Of a stretch of 64,000 bases of DNA, positions 37,237 to 45,431 are shown one piece after another. Source of the DNA: an uncultured Pseudomonadales bacterium (GTDB taxonomy: Bacteria > Pseudomonadota > Gammaproteobacteria > Pseudomonadales > Azotimanducaceae); assembly GCA_938036875.1 (NCBI GenBank), contig CALHVX010000044.1, positions 62,001 to 126,000 on the forward strand, in the 5' to 3' direction. The position numbers and the translations under genes are program-made. How positions within the stretch are numbered: the first letter of the stretch is position 1; the number at the start of each line of letters is the position of its first letter. Below the pieces are notes generated by a model, which saw only the letters and a program-made list of their open reading frames with translations, made no database searches and had not been told where the DNA came from.

Positions 37237-38493
37237 TCACTCGGCCTCGAGCAATTTCACCTGTTTGCGCTTGCCCGACCGATGTCGTTCCCGCTGATCG
37301 CTTTCGATATACCGATCCGTAGTTGCCATAGACGCATGGCCAGCGTCGTCACGAACGTGCTCCCGGGGCCTATTTTTCACATCTTCAGATATGCCGGTAT
37401 GACGCAGCCAGTGCACGGTGGACTGCTTTAAATCTAGGGCATCTTCTTCCATACCATCATCGCGCATACGAGCAAATGCGGTATCAAAACACGTCTGCAC
37501 AACGCGACGTAGTTGCCGAGTGCTGGTGAGCGCCGCTCCGCCCCTAGCTTTGGGGATCAGTGGGAGAGGGTCGTTGGGGGGAGGGAGGCCACTCAAGCCA
37601 CGAGATTTTCGGTAACGTTGCAACGCTTTGAGCATGGCATCCGACACGGTCACGGTACGATGTTTGTTGCCTTTGCCGGTTACGTGAAACCACCAGTTAC
37701 CATCCCTATCTCGCTTGAAATCACCCATCACCGGTGTCGACCGTTCGTTTGCAATAAGCTCAGAAACGCGTAAATACATAGCAAAAAGCGCCGTCATAAC
37801 GAATAGCGTGCGTTCGTGGAGCGTTGGATTTTTTGACGCCATCAACTCTGCGGTTTCTAAAACATAGTCCCATTGCAGATCACTAATACGGCGCACGATG
37901 GCTTGATTATGGTCTTTCTGAAGAAACTTACTTTTTTGCCGAATAATGGAAACCGGGTTGGCTTCTACATAAGACTCCTGCAGCAAAAAATCGTAGTAGG
38001 AAGAAAGGACGGCAAAGGCTGCTTGGACTGAAGCTTGCGAAGGTTGATAGTGTTTTGCGTCGGGCGCGCTGCCTTCACGAAATGCTGACTTGGTGACCGA
38101 TGCTACAAAAGGTCGCCAATTTTCATTGGCTTCTCGTTGACCTTCACGGTTGACAAAACGCGGCGCATTACTGAGCCCAATCCAGGCCATGGGTGGGTCC
38201 ATAACAAACTCGATAAAAGCCACAATGTCGTCGCGATTTAGGTTATGGACCGATTGATTTTGGATACGCCAACTCCATTGCAGCAAGCGTTCAAGTTCAC
38301 GCCGGTAAGCATTGAAGGTGTCCGTTGAACCGTCATAGCTCAACAGAAACTGAGTTACCGTGCGATAGTCAGCAGACATATAAATCGCAGACTGACCCAG
38401 CCAACTAGCCATGGATTCACGGTAATGCCGATCTTTGAGTGTTACTAGATTATCAATGATGGGTGCGGGAGGTGTACGTTTGGCATTGCTCAT
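37237..38493 (-). CDS. Tyrosine recombinase (full-length integrase)
   Basis: 418 residues. The N-terminal ~190 residues form a core-binding domain (GSTDTFNAYRRELERLLQWS). The catalytic half shows the Arg in YLRVSEL (~240), the HxxR box in STVHWLRHTG (~365), the later His in DDAGHASMATTDRY and the nucleophile Tyr in DRYIES (~393). All active residues are present, so it should cut and join DNA at paired core sites. It reads toward the methyltransferase 3' end. A 15-bp perfect inverted repeat lies ~60 bp before its start, a candidate for its own core site or operator. It marks the left edge of the accessory region. Confidence 0.9.
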   Translation of the reverse strand: MSNAKRTPPAPIIDNLVTLKDRHYRESMASWLGQSAIYMSADYRTVTQFLLSYDGSTDTFNAYRRELERLLQWSWRIQNQSVHNLNRDDIVAFIEFVMDPPMAWIGLSNAPRFVNREGQREANENWRPFVASVTKSAFREGSAPDAKHYQPSQASVQAAFAVLSSYYDFLLQESYVEANPVSIIRQKSKFLQKDHNQAIVRRISDLQWDYVLETAELMASKNPTLHERTLFVMTALFAMYLRVSELIANERSTPVMGDFKRDRDGNWWFHVTGKGNKHRTVTVSDAMLKALQRYRKSRGLSGLPPPNDPLPLIPKARGGAALTSTRQLRRVVQTCFDTAFARMRDDGMEEDALDLKQSTVHWLRHTGISEDVKNRPREHVRDDAGHASMATTDRYIESDQRERHRSGKRKQVKLLEAE

Positions 38494-38551
38494 GGTTGGT
38501 CTGTGGCTAGGGCTTGGATGGGCGGAATGCTACCGCTTTTCAGGCAAATAT

Positions 38552-38585
38552 ACTATGTCCGGTAATAACAATTACCGGACATAGT
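38552..38585. repeat. 15-bp perfect inverted repeat with 4-base centre
   Basis: Left arm ACTATGTCCGGTAAT (38552-38566), centre AACA, right arm 38571-38585. Extra GGACATAG copies follow at 38590 and, altered, near 38620. There is no T-run, so it is not a standard terminator. It lies about 60 bp upstream of the integrase start, fitting a recombinase core site or an operator. Confidence 0.8.
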
Positions 38586-38660
38586 GGATGGACATAGATA
38601 GAGAGAAACGGCCTCTTGCGGACCTATGCCAAATAAAACCTTGTGTTGATGGTCGGTCAG

Positions 38661-38817
38661 GTAAAAGGTGTGACACCTCAAGGTAAATGTACTGACAACT
38701 GTCTGAACATTGCTCTTACGCCGCCCACCGCTGAAGCAAAACCTCAGACACGCCACCACCATAATCCAAGTAAATTCTCTGACACGCCGACTTTGTTGAG
38801 GTAAATGTTCAGACGCC
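38661..38817. repeat. Five direct repeats, consensus GTAAATnnTCTGACACgCC
   Basis: Copies at 38661-38677, 38683-38699, 38736-38754, 38770-38788 and 38801-38817, all in the same direction and spaced 22 to 53 bp. The reverse form (GTGTCAGA..ATTTAC) has the look of transposase-binding repeats in the ends of IS21-like or Tn7-like elements. A solo or Tn7-like right end is possible. Confidence 0.65.
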
Positions 38818-39066
38818 GTGGCCGTCACAGGACAACGGAAAACGATCTTGTGCAGCTAGAGCCTCAGGATTCGCCACAACGGCTAGGTTGACGATTCCCG
38901 AACCCATGAGCTTGGTGAGATTTCCCAGCGAATTCAGACGCTTTCACGGTGGTAGCTCTGACGTTGATGGCGAGGCCGACTCCACGCGAAATTGTAGTTT
39001 TTCGTACGGAAACTGCTTTCTGTGGACACGCTCTGATTCTGGTCTCTAAGCCCTACCAGCAAATAT

Positions 39067-39117
39067 GATTCATCGTAAATATCATAATTTGATGAATTAT
39101 CGTCGATTTGATGAATC
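39067..39117. repeat. Direct and inverted copies of GATGAATC
   Basis: An inverted copy gattcatc at 39067-39074 and an 11-bp direct repeat ATTTGATGAAT at 39087-39097 and 39106-39116, 19 bp apart. A further tandem repeat of ttgcggat follows near 39133-39153. Confidence 0.65.
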
Positions 39118-39206
39118 GCCATAAAATTGCCTTTGCGGATTTGCGGATTTGCGACCTAGGGGTCCCTGGTAGCCGATTGATTCGCCAGATCATTCCGTAG
39201 AGTTAA

Positions 39207-39241
39207 GTTTCGTATATCTACGAATCGTGATTCTACGAAAC
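39207..39241. repeat. Nested inverted repeat around TTCGTA-TATC-TACGAA
   Basis: TTCGTA (39209-39214) and TACGAA (39219-39224) form a perfect palindrome with a 4-base centre. A third copy, tacgaaac at 39234-39241, pairs with gtttcgta at 39207-39214. The layout is operator-like or a recombinase core. Confidence 0.65.
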
Positions 39242-39320
39242 ACGGTCAGCAAAAAGACTGGCTGGATCCCCTTTATAGTCTTGGCTAGTTGAACCATCGA
39301 GGCCATTGGCATTATTCATT

Positions 39321-39393
39321 CCCGACATCTATGTTCCCGGCATCTATGGAACGTACATGTCGGGAACATAGATGTGTGGAACCTATATCTATG
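39321..39393. repeat. Cluster of CATCTATGTTCCCG-type repeats
   Basis: ACATCTATGTTCCCG at 39325-39339 has a perfect 15-bp inverted partner at 39361-39375. A diverged direct copy (cccggcatctatggaac) lies at 39336-39352 and a weaker copy (gaacctatatctatgg) near 39379-39394. Confidence 0.7.
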
Positions 39394-39503
39394 GAGCTCC
39401 TCCTTAGCTGCTGTAGCGATGACGTTACTTGTTGAGTTCTGCACCGGATGCTTACATCAGTTGAAGGTCGCCCGCCTGAATAACGAGGCCACATGCAAAA
39501 TTC

Positions 39504-39633
39504 GGGTATCTATAAACCCATGCCCAGGTTTGTTGCGCTTGGGTACCTAAAAACCCACGGCTAGCCGGCGTGCCATCATGGGGCCGAAATCACGGACCAA
39601 TCGTTTATTGGCCGTTCGGTACCTACAAACCCA
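39504..39633. repeat. Three direct repeats GGGTAyCTAnAAACCCA
   Basis: Copies at 39504-39520, 39541-39557 and 39617-39633; each is itself an imperfect inverted repeat (GGGT...ACCC), the middle one having TGGGT and ACCCA arms around 8 bases. Confidence 0.7.
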
Positions 39634-39663
39634 TGGAAACGCGATATCGGTCCCCTACCCAAT

Positions 39664-39809
39664 CCCAACTATTGGAGAAAAGTTGGGCATGAATAAATAC
39701 GCTTAACCTATTGATAAATAACATTATTATATCATTTTAAGGTTGCAATTGTGCCCTCCTCCCGTATGATTTGACCTAACTTCCGAAGAATAACCACAAA
39801 AGTTGGGCA
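39664..39809. repeat. AAAAGTTGGGCA repeat pair directly before the short integrase
   Basis: AAAAGTTGGGCA occurs at 39678-39689 and 39798-39809, the second ending one base before the ATG of the short recombinase. Inverted partners are cccaact at 39664-39670 and cctaactt at 39775-39782. This suggests autoregulation of, or a recombination site for, that recombinase. Confidence 0.7.
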
Positions 39810-39810
39810 C

Positions 39811-40464
39811 ATGGACAAAGCAAAGCCGATCGCCGCTGGACCCAATCCAAACCACCCAAAACTGGGTGACACCATCAAAGTCGAACCCATTCGGACCATC
39901 AACGCTATCAATAAGCTCAAACAGCAGTTAGCGCCCGCCCCCCGAAATCAGACACTCTTCATTGTCGGGATCAACACGGCGTATCGCGCATCGGAGTTGC
40001 TGTCGCTGACCATTGGCCAGGTGAAACATCTTCAGCCGTCAGATCGTCTGGAAGTGAAGCAGAAGAAAACCAAAAAGTATCGCGCGGTGACATTAAACAC
40101 CGCCGCGTACGAGGCGATTCAGAGGTTGCTACAACATCTCGAACGCAAAGCACTAGAGACTCGTAATCTAAGCTGGGTCGATGAGAAGTCCTATCTGTTT
40201 GCCGGGCGGGAGCCTAAGAAGGCACTGACGGTGCCAACACTCAACAACCTGGTGAAAGATTGGTGCATGCGGGCTAATCTGAAGGGCAACTACGGTAGCC
40301 ACACGTTGAGAAAAACATGGGGCTATATGCAGCGTACAAAACAGAACACAGCGATCCCGTTGCTCATGCAGGCATTTGGACACGCAACGCAGCAACAAAC
40401 GTTGGCGTATTTGTGTATCCAAGACGAAGAGATAGAATCGATCTACACGGCGCTTGAGTTGTAA
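39811..40464 (+). CDS. Minimal tyrosine recombinase (catalytic domain only)
   Basis: 217 residues, about half the size of its neighbour, with almost no room for a core-binding domain; only ~35 residues precede the catalytic fold. Active residues are present: Arg in AYRASELLSLTI (~54), HTLRKTWGYM with the HxxR box (~165), AFGHATQQQTLAYLCI with the later His and Tyr (~190-205). Such short recombinases need a partner or recognise simple sites. The start is set by the ATG right after the AAAAGTTGGGCAC repeat, which may overlap its promoter. It is transcribed away from the repeat patchwork, facing away from the other recombinase. Confidence 0.85.
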   Translation: MDKAKPIAAGPNPNHPKLGDTIKVEPIRTINAINKLKQQLAPAPRNQTLFIVGINTAYRASELLSLTIGQVKHLQPSDRLEVKQKKTKKYRAVTLNTAAYEAIQRLLQHLERKALETRNLSWVDEKSYLFAGREPKKALTVPTLNNLVKDWCMRANLKGNYGSHTLRKTWGYMQRTKQNTAIPLLMQAFGHATQQQTLAYLCIQDEEIESIYTALEL

Positions 40465-40598
40465 TCTAGTGTCGTTCTTGATCTCCGATATCATGTCAGC
40501 GGCTCCCACTGATGTCGCTCAATAATCCATATCAACTGCCGTCGTTTCTCCTTTAAATCGCCTTTAACCTTTTGCCAACGAATGAATAGTTTGATCTT

Positions 40599-41012
40599 AT
40601 GAACCACAAGATCCACGACGACATGACGCAGGATGAAGCAATTTCGATCCACCAGATGATCATCGAGTCAACCGATCACGTCCCACCATCTCACACTGAT
40701 AACGAGTTTGGGGTCGTCCTTCGTGACAAAAACGGTAATGTGAAGGCGGGCACTACAGCTAATGTCGTATGGAATTTTTTGCAGATCGATGTGTTATGGA
40801 TGCCCGAGGAATTGCGAGGCCAATGTTTTGGGCATCAGTTGTTAGAACAGATCGAGGAGATGGGAAGAAGCCGAGGCTGTATATCCGCTAAGCACGACGT
40901 TCTTGAATTCGAAGAGATAGAATTCTACAAACGCCACAGCTACGAGTTCGAGTTTCAATCAGACGAATTTCCCCAAGATCATATCCAATGCCTTCAAAAG
41001 AAGGTGCTGTGA
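40599..41012 (+). CDS. GNAT-family N-acetyltransferase
   Basis: 137 residues. The acetyl-CoA loop is RGQCFGHQLLEQIEEMG (~79-95), followed by GCISAKHDVLEFEEIEFYKRH, giving the usual beta4-alpha3-beta5 end with an aromatic FYKRHSYEFE. It is close in length to small stand-alone GNAT proteins. Start ATG at 40599. It lies 134 bp after the short recombinase on the same strand and is probably a passenger gene; the acceptor is unknown. Confidence 0.8.
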   Translation: MNHKIHDDMTQDEAISIHQMIIESTDHVPPSHTDNEFGVVLRDKNGNVKAGTTANVVWNFLQIDVLWMPEELRGQCFGHQLLEQIEEMGRSRGCISAKHDVLEFEEIEFYKRHSYEFEFQSDEFPQDHIQCLQKKVL

Positions 41013-41408
41013 GATTAATACTATTCCGATACAACGTGTTTTGTACGGCAGCTCAGGTATCACGCTCTAGGTATCAACAGGCACTATCGTAGAAAGCCCT
41101 ACAGCTCTGTATGCTGATTTTGTCTAGGTCAACATCAATGCAGAAAGCTGCGTGTGTTGGAACTGAAAACGGCACGAGCCCTCACGAGCTCAGTTAGATT
41201 TGAACGGTGGTGGATCGGACCCTAATTGACCCTCGACGTCCACTACGCGCGCTCCGCACAACTACAAATATGGTTCCATCAACCTATGCAGAGCATAGTG
41301 TATTCTCAAGTCCAAACAGGAAATTACATTTTCGGTGATTCGGTATGTAAGCGCCCGCAATCGGGAGCATCTCGCACTGCGGGTTAGGTCGCATACCAAC
41401 CTGTGCGT
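41013..41408. other. 396-bp intergenic stretch between convergent genes
   Basis: Between the GNAT stop and the end of the GAP1 gene. No gene, hairpin terminator or repeat was recognised that could be defended. Confidence 0.4.
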
Positions 41409-43490
41409 CTAACTGACGCGACGCAGAAATTTCAGATATCTGTGTCTATACAAACTGGTCAACTCAATGAAGGTGGCCAATTCTCTATCCCTTTCTAACA
41501 TATCTTCGAAAATGTCCTCAGGCCAAGAATTAACCAGATACCTTTCTATATAGCCTTCGAGGAGCTGTCGGCATTTATCCCAAGATTGCTCATTTCTTAT
41601 CGACCAATCCCAGATCGTCCAGACGCGTTCTTCTCCTAAATACCTAGCCAGTTTTCTCCAATCATCGGCAGTATACAATTTACGTTTGACTAACCGATAC
41701 AAGATTGGAAACGCGTAGCTAGAAACATTTGCACCTGCTGTGCTGCTCTTTCGAACGGACGAGAGATAAATTGCTACGATGACCGACTTACATTTATCTG
41801 AAACATCCAAAGCAAACGATTCAAGGAGCTCCGTAAAAAATAGCTGATTGTTCTCATTTATCGACGTTTGTAAGCCTTCGCTTTCGAGAACCAGTAGCAA
41901 TCCGCAAACAAAATCAGATGACTTTTTTGGAAACGACTGCTTCTCAGCAACCCGTTCAAATAACTCGCCGAAGTGCTTTGGCGCTGATTTAACCCATTGC
42001 GCAATTTCGTGATCTGGAATTGTCACTCCATGCTCTAGATTCAATTCAATAGTGCTGGTAATCGAGGGCGCGAACCATTCTGGGCGCTGTGCGAGTACAT
42101 CCCTCAACAGCCTGTATTCTTCTTCTCGAATTAACACTCCGACTATCAAGTCTCTGTTTGAAGGGGTTGCCTCGCTGTCACATAGGTAGGAGAGAAATAG
42201 TTCGGCGCGCTGTTCTTTGCTCACCAACGATTGATCCATGAGGATTGCAGGGTGATGTTTCGCTAAGCTGCTGATTGCCTGAAACATCAATCCGGGTATT
42301 GATACATTCGTCGCGATTGCGTGCGCCACTTGGGTAGCAATCTGGTCCGAAAAGCCATTGGCTTCTTTGTTGCTCAATTCAATGGTGTCCATCACTGCGT
42401 TTGGATCGCGGCGCCAAGCATCGATAACTACCCGTTCCACATCAAACTCAGATGTCCCAAACAGTTCGCCCATAGGGCCTAACAGCGTTTTCAGTCGAGA
42501 TTGCGGCATGCGTATCAATTCACTGCCTAAATCACCATTCAAATAGTTAGTCTTAAACTTCTTCCCATCAGATTTCGTTGGAAACAGGCGCTTAAAGTGT
42601 GAGTCCATTTGTCTAGGAAATACTTCGTCTTTGAATAGCGCCACAAAAAGTCTCGTAAGCGCTTCGAAATCTTTCCGACCTCCGTTTGCCTCGGCCCCGT
42701 ACTCAAACAAGAAGGTTTGCAATTCGCTATCTGTAGATCCTAACGCCGATTCTGCGTGTTGAGCCCAAGCATCAAGTAATCTAAGATTCGGAGGTGTACC
42801 TAGTTGTGCTACAACAACATCCTTGGTCAAACGTTCGAAGTCTTCCACACTCTTTTTTGGCATTGCCTGTAAGTCGAACCAGTGACTCATTACCCGTCTG
42901 GGTCCAATGGACCCTGTACAAAAAGAAAACGTACGACGGAGCCTCGGCCATTGCTGAGACCAAATAGCGAGGTAAAGTTCTTCGACCATATCTGGCCGCT
43001 CAACAGGAACTGCAATTGGGGATTTGGGAAGCCTATACAAGTTAGATAGCACATCACCAACAGAGCTTTTAAAATCATAAGTCGAGTGCAACTCAGCCGC
43101 GTTCGCACTATCCAACTCGAAAGCCATCGGCAGATTATAACTGCTCAACGTTTCTTCCTTAGGCTCTTTAAAGTATCCCAGCAAAACCTGTAGTGAAGGA
43201 ATGCTGGCCAGAAGAGAAAAAGGAATCAGCAGTGAATGAGTCCAAACACATCCCGGCCTTGGCATGTCGAATGCGTACCATGTTTTCGCCAGTACGTATA
43301 ACCCCATCTCTGGCAAAGGATAACCAGTTAGATACTCACTAAATTCAGGAGGTAACGTTTGGCCTGATAGGTCGCTAAGAGTGACCATTTCCCGCTCAGA
43401 TTCGCGATCTAGCTCAAGCGATGCAGTTAAAAGTCGATGTCCTTCCCGATATCCGTGAACTGCCTGATGAATGTCAACCAAGGAACTCAC
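41409..43490 (-). CDS. GTPase-associated protein 1 (GAP1-N1 type)
   Basis: 693 residues from a GTG that overlaps the upstream GTPase stop by four bases (GTGA). The N-terminal ~140 residues carry the GAP1-N1 signature: HQAVHGYREGHRLLTASLEL, SDLSGQTLPPEF, GYPLPEMGLYVLAKTWYA and RPGCVWTHSLLIP. A long helical middle and C-terminal part follows. In the GTPase-associated conflict systems described by comparative genomics, GAP1 proteins always sit with the double-GTPase pair and are thought to regulate or relay the GTPase signal. It is the last gene of a five-gene overlapped operon, with no other function known. Confidence 0.85.
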   Translation of the reverse strand: MSSLVDIHQAVHGYREGHRLLTASLELDRESEREMVTLSDLSGQTLPPEFSEYLTGYPLPEMGLYVLAKTWYAFDMPRPGCVWTHSLLIPFSLLASIPSLQVLLGYFKEPKEETLSSYNLPMAFELDSANAAELHSTYDFKSSVGDVLSNLYRLPKSPIAVPVERPDMVEELYLAIWSQQWPRLRRTFSFCTGSIGPRRVMSHWFDLQAMPKKSVEDFERLTKDVVVAQLGTPPNLRLLDAWAQHAESALGSTDSELQTFLFEYGAEANGGRKDFEALTRLFVALFKDEVFPRQMDSHFKRLFPTKSDGKKFKTNYLNGDLGSELIRMPQSRLKTLLGPMGELFGTSEFDVERVVIDAWRRDPNAVMDTIELSNKEANGFSDQIATQVAHAIATNVSIPGLMFQAISSLAKHHPAILMDQSLVSKEQRAELFLSYLCDSEATPSNRDLIVGVLIREEEYRLLRDVLAQRPEWFAPSITSTIELNLEHGVTIPDHEIAQWVKSAPKHFGELFERVAEKQSFPKKSSDFVCGLLLVLESEGLQTSINENNQLFFTELLESFALDVSDKCKSVIVAIYLSSVRKSSTAGANVSSYAFPILYRLVKRKLYTADDWRKLARYLGEERVWTIWDWSIRNEQSWDKCRQLLEGYIERYLVNSWPEDIFEDMLERDRELATFIELTSLYRHRYLKFLRRVS

Positions 43491-44383
43491 TGTTTACTCA
43501 AAAGCCAAGCTAATGGCGCGACGATACCGGAATCAAGCAAAACCCCTTCGTATCCAACCACGGATATTCTGTCTGTCGCTTTTACAAATTGTTGAAGTCG
43601 ATCCTTCTCTCGAATCGGATCGCCACCATGAGCGCTGACACCAAACACTTCTATTGAATATATTTGCTTATTCGCAGCGAGAAACTGTGCGAACAATGGT
43701 AGCACTGAATCAAGATAGACTTTGGGGGAAGGACAGTTGTCCGGTATGAGATCCCATGCAGAAATGATGACCGCAATTTTATTCAGCTTGGTAGGCTTGG
43801 CAATGGACATCAGTTGTTGCATCAACTCGATTGCAACTATTTCGCCGGGAACCATTGAAGGATCCCAGTCAATCGCTTTGTCATCTGGATCTCCAGACTC
43901 GGAGGGTTCAGGTTGAGGTTCAGCATCTAATTCAATTTCTTCTAAAGCATTAGCTGCGGCTTTGATGTCATCAATCCGTGGCTCTGACGTAATTTTTGTC
44001 GGATGAATAAATAGCATCATGGCCGTAGCATCCATCACTAAACGGTGAACATCCGGCCTAATCGTTCTAGTTAAAACCATCTCTTCGAAAAATTCCCCAG
44101 ATAAGTCTGGCCAATTTAGATTGAATGACGCATCTGCGGTAGATACGAGCAACTCACTTGGAACTGGTCCGGCTGACGACGTTCTGCTTTCCGGCTCGAC
44201 TGCAAGCCAATTTGTTCTCAGTTTCTCTAAGTGGTCTCTCAGAGCAGGCAGCATGTCTAGTGTTATTGGCGAATCGCTAACTGATTCGATAACGTGATAA
44301 AGAGCACCAAGGTACGTCGACTTGCCAGTGCCTGGTATTCCAGCCATCACCACTCTACCCAAACTCCCTGTTGAATTACTCAC
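43487..44383 (-). CDS. TRAFAC-class GTPase of a GTPase-associated system (DO-GTPase 1 type)
   Basis: 298 residues from the GTG at 44383, chosen because GGAGG (44392-44396) lies 8 bases before it; a TTG at 44401 is possible but lacks such a site. The Walker A loop is MAGIPGTGKSTYLGAL (~12-27). The switch region DLSGEFFEEMV (~92-102) and ISAWDLIPDN (~205-214, NKxD-like position) complete the GTP site. It overlaps the upstream GTPase gene by 8 bp and the downstream GAP1 gene by 4 bp. Paired GTPases of this kind are thought to act as a molecular switch that triggers an effector on infection. Function by family, not tested. Confidence 0.82.
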   Translation of the reverse strand: MSNSTGSLGRVVMAGIPGTGKSTYLGALYHVIESVSDSPITLDMLPALRDHLEKLRTNWLAVEPESRTSSAGPVPSELLVSTADASFNLNWPDLSGEFFEEMVLTRTIRPDVHRLVMDATAMMLFIHPTKITSEPRIDDIKAAANALEEIELDAEPQPEPSESGDPDDKAIDWDPSMVPGEIVAIELMQQLMSIAKPTKLNKIAVIISAWDLIPDNCPSPKVYLDSVLPLFAQFLAANKQIYSIEVFGVSAHGGDPIREKDRLQQFVKATDRISVVGYEGVLLDSGIVAPLAWLLSKQ

Positions 44384-45431
44384 TATGGGGACCTCCAACA
44401 AAGGCGAATTGGTCTATTTGGCGACTAACGGTTGACCGTTCTACAATTGGCCTGTGTATGACCGGCGCACATTGAGGGGAAGCCTTCAGCCACAAACGTA
44501 GCATCGTATCGAGACCAGATTGCTCTTGCGGGGGCTCAGGTCGTGATGCCAAAGAAATCAAATTCGCAGGATGATCAAAATACGAATCCACTCGCTCTTG
44601 AAGACTAGACATCAGATTTACGTAGAATACATCGTCCGCATAGCTCTTCCATTGATCAACTTTCGATAGAGCTATTGTGACAAGGGTGGCTGGAGAAAGT
44701 GTTTTGTTTTCTGTACAAGCTCGCATGAGTACTAGCGCCTGATTTGCTAGGGTTTGCCGCGTCCTTGGGTCTTTCAGTACCTCAGCATCAACAAAGAGAA
44801 CAAAGTGGTCAGCTCGTTCCATAAAGGGCAGCCTTCGTAGATCCTCAGAGCTCTTAGTTGCATCTTCAAACTTTTCCCCAGACAGATCAGACATCAGGAG
44901 CCTATGTCTATGTCCGCCCTCTTCCTCCAGGAGGTCCATATGAAGCAATTTGTCTTCACTGATGTTCGTTCGTTTTGTGCCGGCGGCTGAAGCTTGCGAG
45001 ACAGCCTTCGACAAATGGCAGACCTGTTCGAATCCCATAAGCGTTTGGGAACCAGCAAAGCTGTAGCCGGCAAAGGGAGCCTTACGGAATCGGTCAAAGA
45101 GTTCTGCGAGAACTGTTGTTTTTCCGCTATCCACCATTCCAGCAAGCACCACCAAAGTACTATTTCGTTCGCGTGTTAGCGGATTTGCGTCAATACCATC
45201 AAGCGAGTTACCGCTCGATAGAATGTCGGTGCTCAGTCGGATATCGGTTCTATCCGGTATCGATTCTATCTCGACCTGATTGGGGTCCAACGTTTTTTGG
45301 CTAATTTCAACATCTGGGTCCGCATCAGTAGAATGATGAGGGCACTCATCCAAATTTTTGAAACCTTCCAGGCAGTTACCGCCCGAAGCAATCTCACAAC
45401 CTGGATTCGAGCAGTGTCCTATGTCGCTCAC
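44376..45431 (-). CDS. TRAFAC-class GTPase with N-terminal Cys cluster (DO-GTPase 2 type)
   Basis: 351 residues from a GTG sharing one base with the GASH stop. A Cys/His cluster at residues 7-34 (CSNPGCE, GNCLEGF, CPHHS) is the expected zinc-binding entry of this family. The P-loop is VVLAGMVDSGKTTVLAEL (~93-110) and the switch DLSGEKFEDA (~182-191) echoes that of its partner GTPase. IALSKVDQW gives the guanine-specificity KxD (~252-260). Role: second switch of the GTPase-associated system, likely working with GASH and GAP1. Confidence 0.85.
   Translation of the reverse strand: MSDIGHCSNPGCEIASGGNCLEGFKNLDECPHHSTDADPDVEISQKTLDPNQVEIESIPDRTDIRLSTDILSSGNSLDGIDANPLTRERNSTLVVLAGMVDSGKTTVLAELFDRFRKAPFAGYSFAGSQTLMGFEQVCHLSKAVSQASAAGTKRTNISEDKLLHMDLLEEEGGHRHRLLMSDLSGEKFEDATKSSEDLRRLPFMERADHFVLFVDAEVLKDPRTRQTLANQALVLMRACTENKTLSPATLVTIALSKVDQWKSYADDVFYVNLMSSLQERVDSYFDHPANLISLASRPEPPQEQSGLDTMLRLWLKASPQCAPVIHRPIVERSTVSRQIDQFAFVGGPHSE

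Larger units (their letters stand above)
38494..39810. other. 1.3-kb non-coding patchwork of short-repeat clusters between two recombinases
   Basis: No credible gene is found here on either strand. The stretch is instead filled by at least seven clusters of short repeats (listed separately at 38552-38626, 38661-38817, 39067-39117, 39207-39241, 39321-39393, 39504-39633 and 39664-39809), each with its own sequence and a mix of direct and inverted copies. It is bounded by a long integrase on the left and a minimal integrase on the right. Such a mosaic could be stacked attachment sites, transposon ends, or operator elements; the sequence alone does not decide. Confidence 0.7.

Noticed and set aside
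38552-38585. Rho-independent terminator
   Set aside because: No T-run on either side and it lies upstream of, not after, the neighbouring gene.
38661-38817. CRISPR array
   Set aside because: The repeats are short, degenerate and unevenly spaced (22-53 bp), and no cas gene is near.
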